Source: Flavobacterium kayseriense
GTDB lineage: Bacteria > Bacteroidota > Bacteroidia > Flavobacteriales > Flavobacteriaceae
Length of the DNA stretch: 64,000 nt
Reading direction: 5' to 3'
Assembly (NCBI RefSeq): GCF_014305095.1
Contig: NZ_JACRUI010000001.1
Location: 419,695-483,694, forward strand
The notes below the pieces were generated by a model. That model was not told where the DNA came from. It saw only the letters and a program-made list of their open reading frames with translations, and did not search any database. This document shows, piece by piece, positions 35,132-44,695 of this stretch (position 1 is the first letter of the stretch; every line of letters starts with the position of its first letter). The position numbers and the translations under genes were made by a program.

Positions 35132-36934
35132 ATGGGTTTAGTTACCGCCAAAGAAGTTGCCAAAGCAATAAATGCTGAGAAATATGGGGTTTTCGGAACC
35201 TTTTCGGGTTGGTTATTAATGAAAGTTCTGAAGATATCTACGCTCAATAAATTTTACGATAGAAACAAACATCTTAAAGACATCGATTTTCTTAATGCTA
35301 TCGTAGATGATCTACAAATAAAATTTGAAATCCCAGAAGAAGATTTAAAAAGATTGCCAAAAGAAGGCGCATATATCACCATCTCTAACCATCCTCTTGG
35401 GGGCATTGACGGTGTTTTGTTATTGAAATTAATGCTTGAAAGAGAGCCTAATTTTAAAATCATTGCTAATTTTCTTTTACATAGAATCGCGCCTTTAAAA
35501 AAATACATTATGCCGGTCAATCCTTTTGAAAACCACAAGGATGCCAAATCTAGCGTGGTGGGAATTAAGGAAACTTTACGCCATTTGAGCGATGGAAAAC
35601 CATTAGGGATGTTTCCTGCTGGAGAAGTTTCTAGTTACAAAGACGGAAAACTTATGGTGGATAAACCATGGGAAGAAGGCGCTATCAAAGTAATTAGAAA
35701 AGCACAAGTTCCTGTTGTCCCTATTTATTTTCACGCGAAAAATAGTCGCTTATTTTATTTATTATCTAAAATTAATGGCACTTTGCGCACTGCAAAATTA
35801 CCTTCAGAGGTATTTAGCCAAAAAAATCGAGTGATTAAGGTGCGTATTGGAAAACCCATCTCTGTAGCCGAACAAAATGAGCATGTTTCCCTTGAAAGCT
35901 ATTCTGAATTTTTGAGGAAAAAAACTTATATGCTGGCAAATCCTTTCGAAAAAGAGAGTAAATTATTAACAACACCGAGTTTAAAACTCCCAAAAAGCCC
36001 TAAAGAAATTGCGACCCCGGCTAATGTTGATAAAATGACAGCCGAAGTAAATGCCTTGCGAGATACCGACTGTAGACTACTACAAAGTAAAAACTACGAG
36101 GTGTTTTTTGCAGCAGCAAATAAAATCCCTAATGTGTTACATGAAATCGGTCGATTACGTGAAATTACGTTTAGAGAGGTAGGTGAAGGAACCAATGAAT
36201 CCATAGATCTAGACAAATTTGACCAATATTATCATCATTTATTCCTTTGGGATGAAGATGCGAAAAGAATTGCAGGCGCTTACCGCATGGGATTAGGCTC
36301 AGAGATTTATCCAAAATATGGTATCGACGGGTTTTACCTCAACGAACTGTTCCGTTTTGAACCTGAGCTTCATGATATGATGCACAACTCGATCGAGATG
36401 GGACGCGCTTTTATCATTAAGGAATACCAACAAAAGCCCATGCCTTTGTTTCTATTATGGAAAGGAATTATACATACCACATTGCGTTTCCCAGAGCACA
36501 AATTTCTACTTGGAGGTGTAAGCATAAGCAATCAATTTTCTGATTTCTCAAAATCATTAATGATTGAGTTCATGAAATCAAATTATTACGATCCTTACAT
36601 TGCGCAATACATTCATCCCAAAAAAGAATATAAAGTAAAACTAAAGGACGCCGACAAAGATTTTATTTTTAATGAAACCGAAGCTGATTTAAATAAGTTT
36701 GATAAAATAATAGACGAACTAGAGCCTGGAGTACTGCGCTTGCCCGTATTAATTAAAAAATACATCAAACAAAATGCTAGAGTAGTAGCTTTTAATGTAG
36801 ACCCTTTGTTTAATAATGCAGTAGACGGCTTAATGTACATTAGAATTGCCGATATCCCTGAAAGCACAATGAAACCCGTTATGGAGGAGTTTCAAGCGGA
36901 GTTAGAACGAAAGTTGTCTGAAAAAGAAGATTAA
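35132..36934 (+). CDS. olsF: Bifunctional O-/N-acyltransferase (OlsF-type aminolipid synthase)
   Basis: This 600-residue fusion has an N-terminal PlsC-like O-acyltransferase domain (SNHPLGGIDGVLL near residue 87, FPAGEVSSY and PVVPIYFHAKNS) and a C-terminal GNAT-type N-acyltransferase domain of the OlsB/hemolysin family (LREITFREVGEGT, YYHHLFLWDEDAKRIAGAYR, FEPELHDMMHNSIEMGRAFI). This architecture is that of OlsF, which makes ornithine lipid in one protein, and of related glycine-lipid enzymes in Bacteroidota. Which amino acid is acylated cannot be read from the sequence. It is a single gene ending at a bidirectional terminator. Confidence 0.85.
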   Translation: MGLVTAKEVAKAINAEKYGVFGTFSGWLLMKVLKISTLNKFYDRNKHLKDIDFLNAIVDDLQIKFEIPEEDLKRLPKEGAYITISNHPLGGIDGVLLLKLMLEREPNFKIIANFLLHRIAPLKKYIMPVNPFENHKDAKSSVVGIKETLRHLSDGKPLGMFPAGEVSSYKDGKLMVDKPWEEGAIKVIRKAQVPVVPIYFHAKNSRLFYLLSKINGTLRTAKLPSEVFSQKNRVIKVRIGKPISVAEQNEHVSLESYSEFLRKKTYMLANPFEKESKLLTTPSLKLPKSPKEIATPANVDKMTAEVNALRDTDCRLLQSKNYEVFFAAANKIPNVLHEIGRLREITFREVGEGTNESIDLDKFDQYYHHLFLWDEDAKRIAGAYRMGLGSEIYPKYGIDGFYLNELFRFEPELHDMMHNSIEMGRAFIIKEYQQKPMPLFLLWKGIIHTTLRFPEHKFLLGGVSISNQFSDFSKSLMIEFMKSNYYDPYIAQYIHPKKEYKVKLKDADKDFIFNETEADLNKFDKIIDELEPGVLRLPVLIKKYIKQNARVVAFNVDPLFNNAVDGLMYIRIADIPESTMKPVMEEFQAELERKLSEKED

Positions 36935-36956
36935 TTAATAATCACTAATTAAAATG

Positions 36957-36985
36957 AAAAAGTCTCGAATAAATCGAGACTTTTT
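36957..36985. terminator. Bidirectional terminator
   Basis: A 12-bp perfect stem (aaaaagtctcga / tcgagacttttt) with a 5-nt loop lies between the convergent olsF-like and TM2 genes. T runs are present on both strands. Confidence 0.9.
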
Positions 36986-36992
36986 TTATGTT

Positions 36993-37271
36993 TTAAAACC
37001 AAGCTTTTTTATTGACTTGATAAGTTTGATAAAATTCTTCATCCGATTTAGTCAAATATATAATTCCTTCTATCAACCCTAATAATGAGGTTACAATACC
37101 ACAAGTAAGAACACTAATAACTAGCCAAATAATTCCTTCTTTAGTATAGCCCAAATAGAATTTATGAATTCCAAAAGCTGCTAAAAGTATCGCTAATATA
37201 CCCGCAGCTAATTTTTTGTTATCTACTGGTGGCTGAGAATTATTCCAATGTTCCGTCTTAATGTTGTCCAT
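36993..37271 (-). CDS. TM2-domain membrane protein
   Basis: This 92-residue protein has a polar N-terminus and a TM2 domain: KLAAGILAILLAAFGIHKFYLGYTKEGIIWLVIS followed by a second helix (TSLLGLIEGIIYLT) ending in a short tail. The FGIHKFYLG turn is the family hallmark. Function is unknown; TM2 proteins often occur as single small genes, as here. Confidence 0.88.
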   Translation of the reverse strand: MDNIKTEHWNNSQPPVDNKKLAAGILAILLAAFGIHKFYLGYTKEGIIWLVISVLTCGIVTSLLGLIEGIIYLTKSDEEFYQTYQVNKKAWF

Positions 37272-37320
37272 TTTTAAGTTAGTTTATTTGATTAAAAAAC
37301 GATAAATATAGGAATTTTAT

Positions 37321-38676
37321 TTACAAAATAACATCGCCTGGTTCCCAAAGCTCAATTTTGTTCCCTTCAAGATCTAAAATCCAACCAAATTTTCCGTAAT
37401 CATACGATTCCACTTCACCAACAACTGCAACACCTTCTTCCTTTAAGGTAATCAACAAATTTTCTAAATTTTCGACTCTAAAATTCTGCATAAACTCTTT
37501 TTCGCTTGGAGCAAAATACGAAGTATCTTGTACAAAAGGCGACCATTGTGTCGAGCAATCAGCACCTTTTTCATCTGTCCAGCGAAAAGTAGAGCCATAA
37601 GCATCTGTTATTAAACCAAGATGTTTACCGTACCAATTCACTAATTCTTTTGGATTTTTAGACTTAAAGAAAAAACCTCCTATTCCCGTAACTCGCTTAT
37701 CAACTGTGTTGTGCTTAGAGTTACCAAAATATTTAATTTTAATTTTATCTACAATTACTTGAGCTAATCTTTCGTGACTTTCAAAAGTCCAACCAGCTAC
37801 GTGTGGGCTTAAAATGACATTACTAGCATCTAGTAAGTACTGAAAAGCTTTAGGCGTACTTTGCTCTTGAAAAAGTGTTTCAAACGACAGTTTTTCGTAT
37901 TCCAGAACATCTAACCCTGCTCCTAGTATCTTGCCTGTTTTCATGGCAGCAACGAGATCAGCAGTAACAATATTTTTCCCTCTTGAAGTATTAAGGATCC
38001 AAAAAGATTTTGCGAATGCATTAATGAAATTTGCATCCACCATTTTATTTGTTTCCGGTGTCCATGGCAAATGTAAACTTAACACATCTGCCCTCTGCTG
38101 AAGTTCCATTAAGGAAACTTGTTTAGCATTAGCATCTCCTAGATTTTCTAAAATATCGTAGCATAATACTTGCGTATCAAAACCTCTCAGTTTTTTCGCA
38201 AATGCTTTTCCCATATTACCGTAGCCTATAATTCCAACGGTTTTCCCATCTAATTCATGACCTCGATTACTTTCACGGTTCCACTGTCCTGATCGTATTT
38301 CTCTATCTGCAGTGTTTAGGTTATTAAAAAGAGAAAGTAGCATTCCTAAACTATGCTCGGCTACTGCGTTCTTATTCCCTTCAGGAGCCGCTATGAGACT
38401 GATGTTTTTAGCATTTGCATAATCACAATCGATACTTTCAAGACCCGCTCCTACTCGCGCTATAAATTGCAACTTAGAAGCTTTGTCTAAAAATTGTTTA
38501 TCAATCTTAAATCGACTGCGAATCACGATACCTTGATAATCATGAATTTTAGTCTCAATCTCCTCTTTAGTTGAAGTGTAGTCAACTTCATTTGTAAATC
38601 CAAGCTCCTTTAGTTGCTCCATTAATACAGGATTATTACTGTCGATATGAAGAATTTTTATTGTTTCTGGTTTCAA
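37321..38676 (-). CDS. 2-hydroxyacid dehydrogenase (PGDH-like) fused to a VOC/glyoxalase domain
   Basis: Residues ~1-320 form a D-isomer-specific 2-hydroxyacid dehydrogenase: VGAGLESIDCDYA, the NAD-binding GIIGYGNMGKAFAKKL, ILNTSRGKNIV, and LSPHVAGWTFES, which carries the catalytic His. Arg and Glu candidates are in NTSRG and GLDVLEYE. Residues ~325-451 form a vicinal-oxygen-chelate domain (VTGIGGFFFKSKNPKELVNW ... LDLEGNKIELWEPG), typical of stand-alone glyoxalase-like proteins. The frame crosses the junction without a stop. The start is a TTG at 38676; a later Met would remove the first beta strand. It has a -7 box at 38705. The VOC substrate is unknown. Confidence 0.88.
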   Translation of the reverse strand: MKPETIKILHIDSNNPVLMEQLKELGFTNEVDYTSTKEEIETKIHDYQGIVIRSRFKIDKQFLDKASKLQFIARVGAGLESIDCDYANAKNISLIAAPEGNKNAVAEHSLGMLLSLFNNLNTADREIRSGQWNRESNRGHELDGKTVGIIGYGNMGKAFAKKLRGFDTQVLCYDILENLGDANAKQVSLMELQQRADVLSLHLPWTPETNKMVDANFINAFAKSFWILNTSRGKNIVTADLVAAMKTGKILGAGLDVLEYEKLSFETLFQEQSTPKAFQYLLDASNVILSPHVAGWTFESHERLAQVIVDKIKIKYFGNSKHNTVDKRVTGIGGFFFKSKNPKELVNWYGKHLGLITDAYGSTFRWTDEKGADCSTQWSPFVQDTSYFAPSEKEFMQNFRVENLENLLITLKEEGVAVVGEVESYDYGKFGWILDLEGNKIELWEPGDVIL

Positions 38677-38704
38677 AGTATTAGTTTTTGAGTGGATTAT
38701 TTAT

Positions 38705-38712
38705 CAAAGTTA
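38705..38712 (-). promoter_or_regulatory. -7 box (TAACTTTG) of the dehydrogenase/VOC gene
   Basis: TAACTTTG on the minus strand lies 28 bp before the TTG start codon at 38676 and supports a leader that excludes any further upstream start. Confidence 0.55.
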
Positions 38713-38906
38713 CAAATCTTCAAGCTAGTAAGAAAAACGTTAGCCAGATTCCTTTCTTAATGTAGTTAAAGAATACTATTTTAAAGTATGCCCCGATTGA
38801 TTATTCAAATAAATAAGCAAATGATTTACATTAATCTTAGCATCAAAAAATAGTTAAAAATTCGATAAAAAATGTAAAGCTACAGAACACAATAAAGCAT
38901 AAAAAA

Positions 38907-38941
38907 ACCCATTTTGAAAACAAAAGTTTCTAAAAATGGGT
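38907..38941 (-). terminator. Terminator of an unannotated small transcript
   Basis: A stem acccatttt / aaaatgggt (9 bp) extended by gaaa / tttc with a small bulge, loop of 7 nt, is followed on the minus strand by a run of seven T. It lies 76 bp after the 25-codon frame. Confidence 0.7.
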
Positions 38942-39016
38942 CATTCTACAAATTAATAAGTGGTGTATTTTTGCATCATACTATTTGTTTTATTTAGCAA
39001 TTTATTGCTGTTATAT

Positions 39017-39094
39017 TTATAGTCTTGAAATGCTTTGACCGCCAAATAAAAAATTTGAAATTGAATCGTAAATACTGTCAAATAACTTTTTCAT
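39017..39094 (-). CDS. Candidate 25-residue small protein
   Basis: ATG at 39094 begins MKKLFDSIYDSISNFLFGGQ and ends SISRL before TAA. The peptide alternates hydrophobic (Leu, Phe, Ile) and polar residues in a way compatible with an amphipathic helix. It is followed by its own terminator, in a 671-bp gap. No -7 box of the TAnnTTTG form was found upstream. I do not recognise it; the transcript could also be a non-coding RNA. Confidence 0.35.
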   Translation of the reverse strand: MKKLFDSIYDSISNFLFGGQSISRL

Positions 39095-39347
39095 GATAAT
39101 AGTTTTTAATTGTTTGTAATTTAATTAAAACATTAACTATTAAGATATAAGGTAAACTTGAAGGCACCACTAATGTACGACTAATTTCTAAATTTTAAAA
39201 ACGATTTAACACTTTCTATGAATACATGATTTCATCGACAAAAAACCATTTTTAACATATTTAATACAACTTAACCTATTTACCTTCAATACATAAAAGA
39301 GAAATTGCGTGGTTAAAAACTACAAATTAAAATAACAACGTATTGCA

Positions 39348-40124
39348 TTATCCTTTAATCTGATGTAAAGACGTTTTTATACCTCTAATCAATGAAGAAC
39401 TAAATCCATGCATTTCCATCTCGTTCAATCCTGCAATAGTACACCCTTTTGGTGTTGTAACACGATCTATCAACTGTTCAGGATGCACTTGTTCTTCCAT
39501 TATCATAGCGGCAGCACCTTTTACCGTTTGTGCAGAGATAGCTAATGCTGTTTGCCAATCAAACCCAATCTCGATACCTGCCTGCATAGAAGCACGAATA
39601 TAACGTAATGCAAATGCGGTGCCGCTTGCAGCAAGTACAGTAGCAGCGTCCATTAATTTTTCATCAATAATTGGTGCTGTCCCTAAATCCTGAAACAAGG
39701 TCACCAGTTTTTGACCTTGCTCTGCATGATTTTCTTGAAAAGAAATGCATGTAGCCGACTCTCCGAACTGTGCAGCAATATTAGGCATGATACGTATTGC
39801 CTGATTGGCTGCGCCTATCTTATTTTGCAGCGATTCTATAGATAAACCACTAACAGCCGAGGCGATTGTTTTGTTTGTAATACTTGGTAAAATTTCAGCT
39901 AATACCAAATCTACCTGATACGGCTTAATTGTCAAAATAATAATATCTGCATCTTTTATTCCCTGAGTATTATCTGTAGAAAGTGTAACTCCCAAAGTTT
40001 CTAGATGCTGAATCTTATTTATATTACGCCTTGTAACAGTAATTTTATGGTCCCTTGAAAATTTTGCAATTCCCATAGCTACAGAAGCACCTAAATTACC
40101 GCCCCCTATAATGTGAATATTCAT
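39348..40124 (-). CDS. proC: Pyrroline-5-carboxylate reductase
   Basis: This 258-residue NAD(P)H enzyme makes proline. The Rossmann opening IHIIGGGNLGASVAMGI, the middle IIILTIKPYQVD and ASAVSGLSIESLQ, and the C-terminal TVKGAAAMIMEEQVHPEQLI ... TTPKGCTIAGLNEME signature are all present. It lies 50 bp after mgtE on the same strand and may be co-transcribed with rsmA and mgtE. Confidence 0.94.
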   Translation of the reverse strand: MNIHIIGGGNLGASVAMGIAKFSRDHKITVTRRNINKIQHLETLGVTLSTDNTQGIKDADIIILTIKPYQVDLVLAEILPSITNKTIASAVSGLSIESLQNKIGAANQAIRIMPNIAAQFGESATCISFQENHAEQGQKLVTLFQDLGTAPIIDEKLMDAATVLAASGTAFALRYIRASMQAGIEIGFDWQTALAISAQTVKGAAAMIMEEQVHPEQLIDRVTTPKGCTIAGLNEMEMHGFSSSLIRGIKTSLHQIKG

Positions 40125-40174
40125 TTTTGTAGTTGTTTTAGTTGGTTGTAATAGTTCAATAGTCTCTAATCATT

Positions 40175-41527
40175 TTAAAAACCTAGTATCATCTTTGCGA
40201 TAGAAAAATAAATTAAAATACCGCAAATATCATTGCTTGTTGTAATAAATGGTCCAGTAGCCAATGCAGGATCTATACCAAATTTATCAAGTAATAAAGG
40301 AACAAATGTTCCTATTAGAGAAGCAATGATAATTACTGATACAAGAGCTGAGCAAATTACAATTCCAATAATAGGTGGTTCATCTAATAAAAAATAACTA
40401 CCTAGAAATAAGATAACAGATAAAATCGCTCCGTTTAGTAAGCTTAAGGATATTTCCTTTATTAAGCGATTGAACAATGAACCACTTAAGGTATTATTAG
40501 CTAAACCTTGTACAATAATTGCTGACGATTGCACCCCAACATTTCCTGCCATTGCAGCAATTAGCGGTGTGAAAAAGAACAAATTTCCGTGCTCGAGCAT
40601 AGCACCTTCAAATAAGCCAAGAACTCTAACGGTGATAAAACCACCTAAAAGAGCTAAAACTAGCCATGGTAAACGCGCTTTAGTTAATTCTAGAATACTA
40701 TCATCTGCTTCAACGTCTTGTGAGATACCTGCCGCTAATTGGTAATCCTTATCGGCTTCATCTCTAATCACGTCAATAATGTCATCAATGGTGATACGTC
40801 CCACTAACCTACCCATAGCATCTACAACTGGAATGGCTTCTAGATCGTATTTTTGCATGATACGAGCTACCTCAACATCCTCGGCATCTACGTTAACAAA
40901 TGTCACTTTTTTAATATAGATATCAGCTATTTGTGTTTTTGTAGAAGTAGTAAGCAAGTCCTTAAGAGACAATCGTCCCTTGAGCCTATTTTCGTCATCG
41001 ACAACATAAATTGAATGTACTCGAGATACATTTTCGGCTTGAGCGCGCATTTCCTTTACACAAGTAAGTACGCTCCAGTTTTCATTAACCTTTACTAACT
41101 CCTTACCCATTAATCCCCCAGCAGAATCCTCATCATAGCGCAATAAGTCAATAATGTCCTTTGCGTGCTCTAAATCATCTAACTCGGAGATTACCTCCTC
41201 TTTTTTAGATTGCGAAAGTTCTGCGATAATATCCGCAGCATCATCCGTATTCAATTCATCTAACTCCTCTGCAATCTCTTTTGCAGATAATCTTTTAAGG
41301 ATGTTTTCCCTTAGGTCATCTTCTAGCTCAAGAAGTATTTCAGAAGTTTTCTCTGAATCCAACACCTTAAAGATGTACGTTGCTTCGTCAAAATCAAGTT
41401 CATCCAGAATCTCTGCTATATCAGCATGGTGCATGTCATGAAGCAGGCGTTCTAAATCCCTGTCATTTTTGTTGACAATGTGCTGTTCTAATTCGAGTAT
41501 TAAGTCTTTACTGATTTTAAATTCCAT
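40175..41527 (-). CDS. mgtE: Magnesium transporter MgtE
   Basis: This 450-residue channel has the acidic N domain (residues ~1-130, repeats such as [20 protein letters not shown]), two CBS domains (residues ~130-255, with [17 protein letters not shown] and [20 protein letters not shown]), a linking helix and about five membrane helices from residue ~280. The membrane part includes [16 protein letters not shown] and [21 protein letters not shown], the latter containing the Mg2+ selectivity residues. Its first 11 bp overlap the end of rsmA, so translation is probably coupled. Confidence 0.96.
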   Translation of the reverse strand: MEFKISKDLILELEQHIVNKNDRDLERLLHDMHHADIAEILDELDFDEATYIFKVLDSEKTSEILLELEDDLRENILKRLSAKEIAEELDELNTDDAADIIAELSQSKKEEVISELDDLEHAKDIIDLLRYDEDSAGGLMGKELVKVNENWSVLTCVKEMRAQAENVSRVHSIYVVDDENRLKGRLSLKDLLTTSTKTQIADIYIKKVTFVNVDAEDVEVARIMQKYDLEAIPVVDAMGRLVGRITIDDIIDVIRDEADKDYQLAAGISQDVEADDSILELTKARLPWLVLALLGGFITVRVLGLFEGAMLEHGNLFFFTPLIAAMAGNVGVQSSAIIVQGLANNTLSGSLFNRLIKEISLSLLNGAILSVILFLGSYFLLDEPPIIGIVICSALVSVIIIASLIGTFVPLLLDKFGIDPALATGPFITTSNDICGILIYFSIAKMILGF

Positions 41528-42296
41528 CGGCTTCTATCTTTTGTGTCAGTGCAATAAATTCGGCTACATTTAGCTGTTCTGGTCTAAGATTAAAAACAAG
41601 ATCTTCTCGTAAAGCATCCGAAAGATTTAAGGTTTTTAAACTATTACGCAACGTTTTTCTGCGTTGCTGAAAGGCGGTTTTTACTACTGTATAAAATAAT
41701 TTTTCACTGCAAGGCAAACTAAAATCTTCTTTCCTACGCATGCGCATCACCCCTGATTTTACTTTAGGAGGTGGAATAAACACATTTTCATCTACAGTAA
41801 ATAAATACTCAACATCGTAAAAGGCTTGTGCTAATACAGAGAGAATTCCGTATGCCTTACTCCCTTTTTTCTCACAAATACGTTCCGCGACTTCCTTTTG
41901 AAACATTCCTGCAAACTCCGGAATCTGATGTTTGAGCTCTAACGTTTTAAAGACAATTTGAGTTGATATATTGTATGGGAAATTTCCAATAATAGCAAAC
42001 TGTTTTCCTTGGAACACTTCATTGATATCGTAGCGTAAGAAATCTTTAGAGATAATTTTATCCTTTAACTTGGGATAATTAGCATCTAGGTAATCTACTG
42101 ATTCCGTATCTATTTCAATAACATAAGTGGTAATGGGTTTGTCTAACAAATATTTTGTTAGCACTCCCATTCCTGGACCTATCTCTAAAACATCGGCATA
42201 ACCTTCTAGATTGATGGTATCTGCAATTGCTTTCGCAATGCTTTCGTCCTTCAAAAAATGTTGCCCTAAATGTTTTTTAGCTTTTACTTTTTCCAT
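41517..42296 (-). CDS. rsmA: 16S rRNA dimethyladenosine transferase
   Basis: This 259-residue methyltransferase (KsgA) dimethylates two adjacent adenosines near the 3' end of 16S rRNA. Motifs: [19 protein letters not shown], the SAM-binding [24 protein letters not shown] (NLPY motif variant) and the C-terminal [14 protein letters not shown]. It overlaps mgtE by 11 bp. Confidence 0.97.
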   Translation of the reverse strand: MEKVKAKKHLGQHFLKDESIAKAIADTINLEGYADVLEIGPGMGVLTKYLLDKPITTYVIEIDTESVDYLDANYPKLKDKIISKDFLRYDINEVFQGKQFAIIGNFPYNISTQIVFKTLELKHQIPEFAGMFQKEVAERICEKKGSKAYGILSVLAQAFYDVEYLFTVDENVFIPPPKVKSGVMRMRRKEDFSLPCSEKLFYTVVKTAFQQRRKTLRNSLKTLNLSDALREDLVFNLRPEQLNVAEFIALTQKIEADGI

Positions 42297-42407
42297 TTTC
42301 TTTTTTTAAACACAAGAGCGCATTGGCACTATTGTAATTATCATTCTATCACCTACTTTAGCTTACAAATAAAAATAGGTCTTGAGCATTTATACCAATA
42401 GTTGCTT

Positions 42408-42719
42408 TTAATGATCAGAAATCACTTGTAACTCCGTTCTAAATGCCAATACTTTTTCTCCAAAAAGTTTTTCAATCTCAGAACGAAAGCCTGGTGCATC
42501 TTCTTGGTAATATCTTTCCAGCGTTTCTTTACTGTCAGTAGTATATTGAGCGGAATAGGTTACTCCACCCATTTCCTCTTCGATTAAAACACGAACTAAT
42601 CTAGCAGAAACGAATTTTCCCGTTGCTAATATTTCTGGAATATGTTTATGCTGCATCCAAATCATCCATTGATCGTGAATACTTTCATGCACATTGCTGG
42701 TAACGTTATATATAATCAT
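42408..42719 (-). CDS. DUF4286 family protein
   Basis: This 103-residue protein fits DUF4286: MIIYNVTSNVHESIHDQWMI, then HIPEILATGKFVSARLVRVL and TYSAQYTTDSKETLERYYQE. The ferredoxin-like, antibiotic-biosynthesis-monooxygenase-type length and pattern suggest a dimeric alpha/beta fold. Function is unknown. It is between a TPR protein and rsmA on the same strand, 65 bp after the TPR gene. Confidence 0.85.
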   Translation of the reverse strand: MIIYNVTSNVHESIHDQWMIWMQHKHIPEILATGKFVSARLVRVLIEEEMGGVTYSAQYTTDSKETLERYYQEDAPGFRSEIEKLFGEKVLAFRTELQVISDH

Positions 42720-42784
42720 CTTAATTATTTTTCTTTGTCTATTTATTTTTCTTTGTATTCTACACTAGAAACAACCAACTCCTG

Positions 42785-44563
42785 TTAAATATTAGTGTCG
42801 CCTCTAGCTTGCCTATACTTTTTCCTCGCTTCAATAAAATAGATACTATCTTCGTGATTGAAAATAATTTTCTCGTACAGTAGTTTCGCCTTTTCCGGTT
42901 CTTGTAATTTATTGTTGTAAATCTCTGCAGAAAAGAATAAGGCTTCGTCACTGTAAATACCATCATTATGATTAGCTATAATGTTTTGATATTGGCTTAA
43001 AGCCAAATTATATTCGCCTATTTTTTCATAAACGATTCCCAATCTAAGCAACGTAACACTTTCTATCTCTTGTCCTTTAAATTTTTGTAAAATCGACTGA
43101 AATAGCGCTATTGCTTCTGTATTTCTATTTTGATACAATAGATAATCACCTTTGGCAAAGATAGCTAAAGCTGTTTGAGTAGAATCAGCTACCGTGTTAT
43201 CATTGATCAGTAAAAAATATTCTAAAGCATCATTAGCTATCAATTGGGTATTGGCCGACTTAAGCTCTTTGAACTGTTTTAACGCCCAATCAAAATCGGC
43301 TTTAAAATAACTCGTCTTAGCCGCTTTTAAAGTTGCTTCATGGGCAACAGCATCATTTTTCAAATCCATTTCGATTTGAGAATAGTAGATCAATGCTTGA
43401 TTAAATTTTTCCTCAAAAAGTAAAACATCAGCCAATTCCATTTTTACTTGAGCTTGCTCGTAACTATTTAAATTAAGTTCTAATGCCTTTTTTAATACGG
43501 ACTTTGCTTCTTCTGGTTTATTTAAATTAAATGCAACAAAATGAGCCTGAATAAGCTGCAAAGATAAGGTAAAAGGTGTTACTTCATATTCGTTTAACAA
43601 CGCATTGATAGCTGATGCAACTGCTGGATACTCCTTTTGCGAAGCCTTTTCAATTTGGATTTTTAATAAGTAAGAATGTGCTTGAACCAATAACCGTAAA
43701 TCTTTACTGTTTTCTAAAACAAATCCTAAAACCATAGTAGCAGTTTCTTGATCGCCTTCTTGAATAGCAAGTTGTGCTAAATTAATTATATTAGATAGTG
43801 ATTCTGGAACTCGTTTGTAAATGGCTTTTTCCTGAATAAATGCTTTACCAAGTTCTTTTTCCTGAACATAAAACCAACTCAAATAATGGTTCCAGAATAG
43901 GTCTTGTGATTTTTGAACTCGAACAATTAATGCTTTTCGCAATGCATCGCTAAAACTTGCGTCACTACCATCAGCCATAAACCTTGTAAACTGATTTTGA
44001 ATTACAATAGAGTTTTCTGGATTTGCTTCGGCTTCGGCTAGAAATGCTTCAATCATCATATCCGTTTTACCTAATTGACCATACAGTAAACCTTTTTGAT
44101 AATTAAAACTATAATCCGAAAGCTTACCCGTAGCAAGATCATAGCATTGCAAAGCATACTCTAACAATACTTTTTTTTCAAAAGCATTAGAAATAGCAAA
44201 AACTTCGTTGGGTGTTTTTTGGATTTTATCAAGAGCTTGTTCGTAGTACTGGTTGGCCTTCAAATCCTTTTTTTGCAATTGGTAATTGTAGCCTAACTCA
44301 ACCATCAAATTACCTTGATGGTATTTATCGATCCGTGCCTGCAAGGCTTTTTCTGCGAGATCATACTGTTGTAATTGTTGATAACAATCTACAACTCTTA
44401 GAAAATATTGTGTGTTTTGAGGAACATTAAGAAGTAGCTCTTCATAACTTAATTTCGCTTTTTCAAAGTCTCCTTTTTCATAAAAGTATTGCGCCAATTG
44501 TTCGTTTTGCGCAAACGAAAATAACGAGAATAACATTGTAAAATAAAGAAAGAGCTTTTTCAT
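42785..44563 (-). CDS. Periplasmic tetratricopeptide-repeat protein
   Basis: This 592-residue protein has a signal peptide (MKKLFLYFTMLFSLFSFAQ). TPR motifs run along its length (AQYFYEKGDFEKAKLSYEEL, YDLAEKALQARIDKYH, MELADVLLFEEKFNQALIYY, LRLGIVYEKIGEYNLALSQY). The ending EARKKYRQARGD is basic. It is probably a periplasmic scaffold; its partner is not indicated. It lies between serS and the DUF4286 gene. Confidence 0.88.
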   Translation of the reverse strand: MKKLFLYFTMLFSLFSFAQNEQLAQYFYEKGDFEKAKLSYEELLLNVPQNTQYFLRVVDCYQQLQQYDLAEKALQARIDKYHQGNLMVELGYNYQLQKKDLKANQYYEQALDKIQKTPNEVFAISNAFEKKVLLEYALQCYDLATGKLSDYSFNYQKGLLYGQLGKTDMMIEAFLAEAEANPENSIVIQNQFTRFMADGSDASFSDALRKALIVRVQKSQDLFWNHYLSWFYVQEKELGKAFIQEKAIYKRVPESLSNIINLAQLAIQEGDQETATMVLGFVLENSKDLRLLVQAHSYLLKIQIEKASQKEYPAVASAINALLNEYEVTPFTLSLQLIQAHFVAFNLNKPEEAKSVLKKALELNLNSYEQAQVKMELADVLLFEEKFNQALIYYSQIEMDLKNDAVAHEATLKAAKTSYFKADFDWALKQFKELKSANTQLIANDALEYFLLINDNTVADSTQTALAIFAKGDYLLYQNRNTEAIALFQSILQKFKGQEIESVTLLRLGIVYEKIGEYNLALSQYQNIIANHNDGIYSDEALFFSAEIYNNKLQEPEKAKLLYEKIIFNHEDSIYFIEARKKYRQARGDTNI

Positions 44564-44624
44564 AACTACTTGAGGGTTTAGAATTAAATTTGAAAAATTT
44601 CTTATTTCTTAAACCTAATAAAAA

Positions 44625-44656
44625 ATTAAGAAACAACTCTGATGTCGTTTCTTAAT
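44625..44656 (-). terminator. Terminator of serS
   Basis: A 10-bp perfect stem (attaagaaac / gtttcttaat) with a 12-nt loop is followed on the minus strand by six T. It lies 40 bp after the serS stop and before the TPR gene, so the two are separate units. Confidence 0.75.
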
Positions 44657-44695
44657 CTCTCATTATAGAAATCACTGTATTGACCAATAACTGAT

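Larger units (their letters stand above)
38677..39347. other. Intergenic region holding a small minus-strand transcription unit
   Basis: It holds the dehydrogenase promoter (38705), a terminator (38907-38941) that belongs to neither flanking large gene, and a 25-codon open frame (39017-39094) upstream of that terminator on the same strand. The rest is AT-rich with no other feature seen. Confidence 0.55.

Noticed and set aside
37600..37760. Two separate genes at the dehydrogenase/VOC junction
   Set aside because: Reading the minus strand through the junction gives no stop and no Met or TAnnTTTG box for a separate VOC gene.
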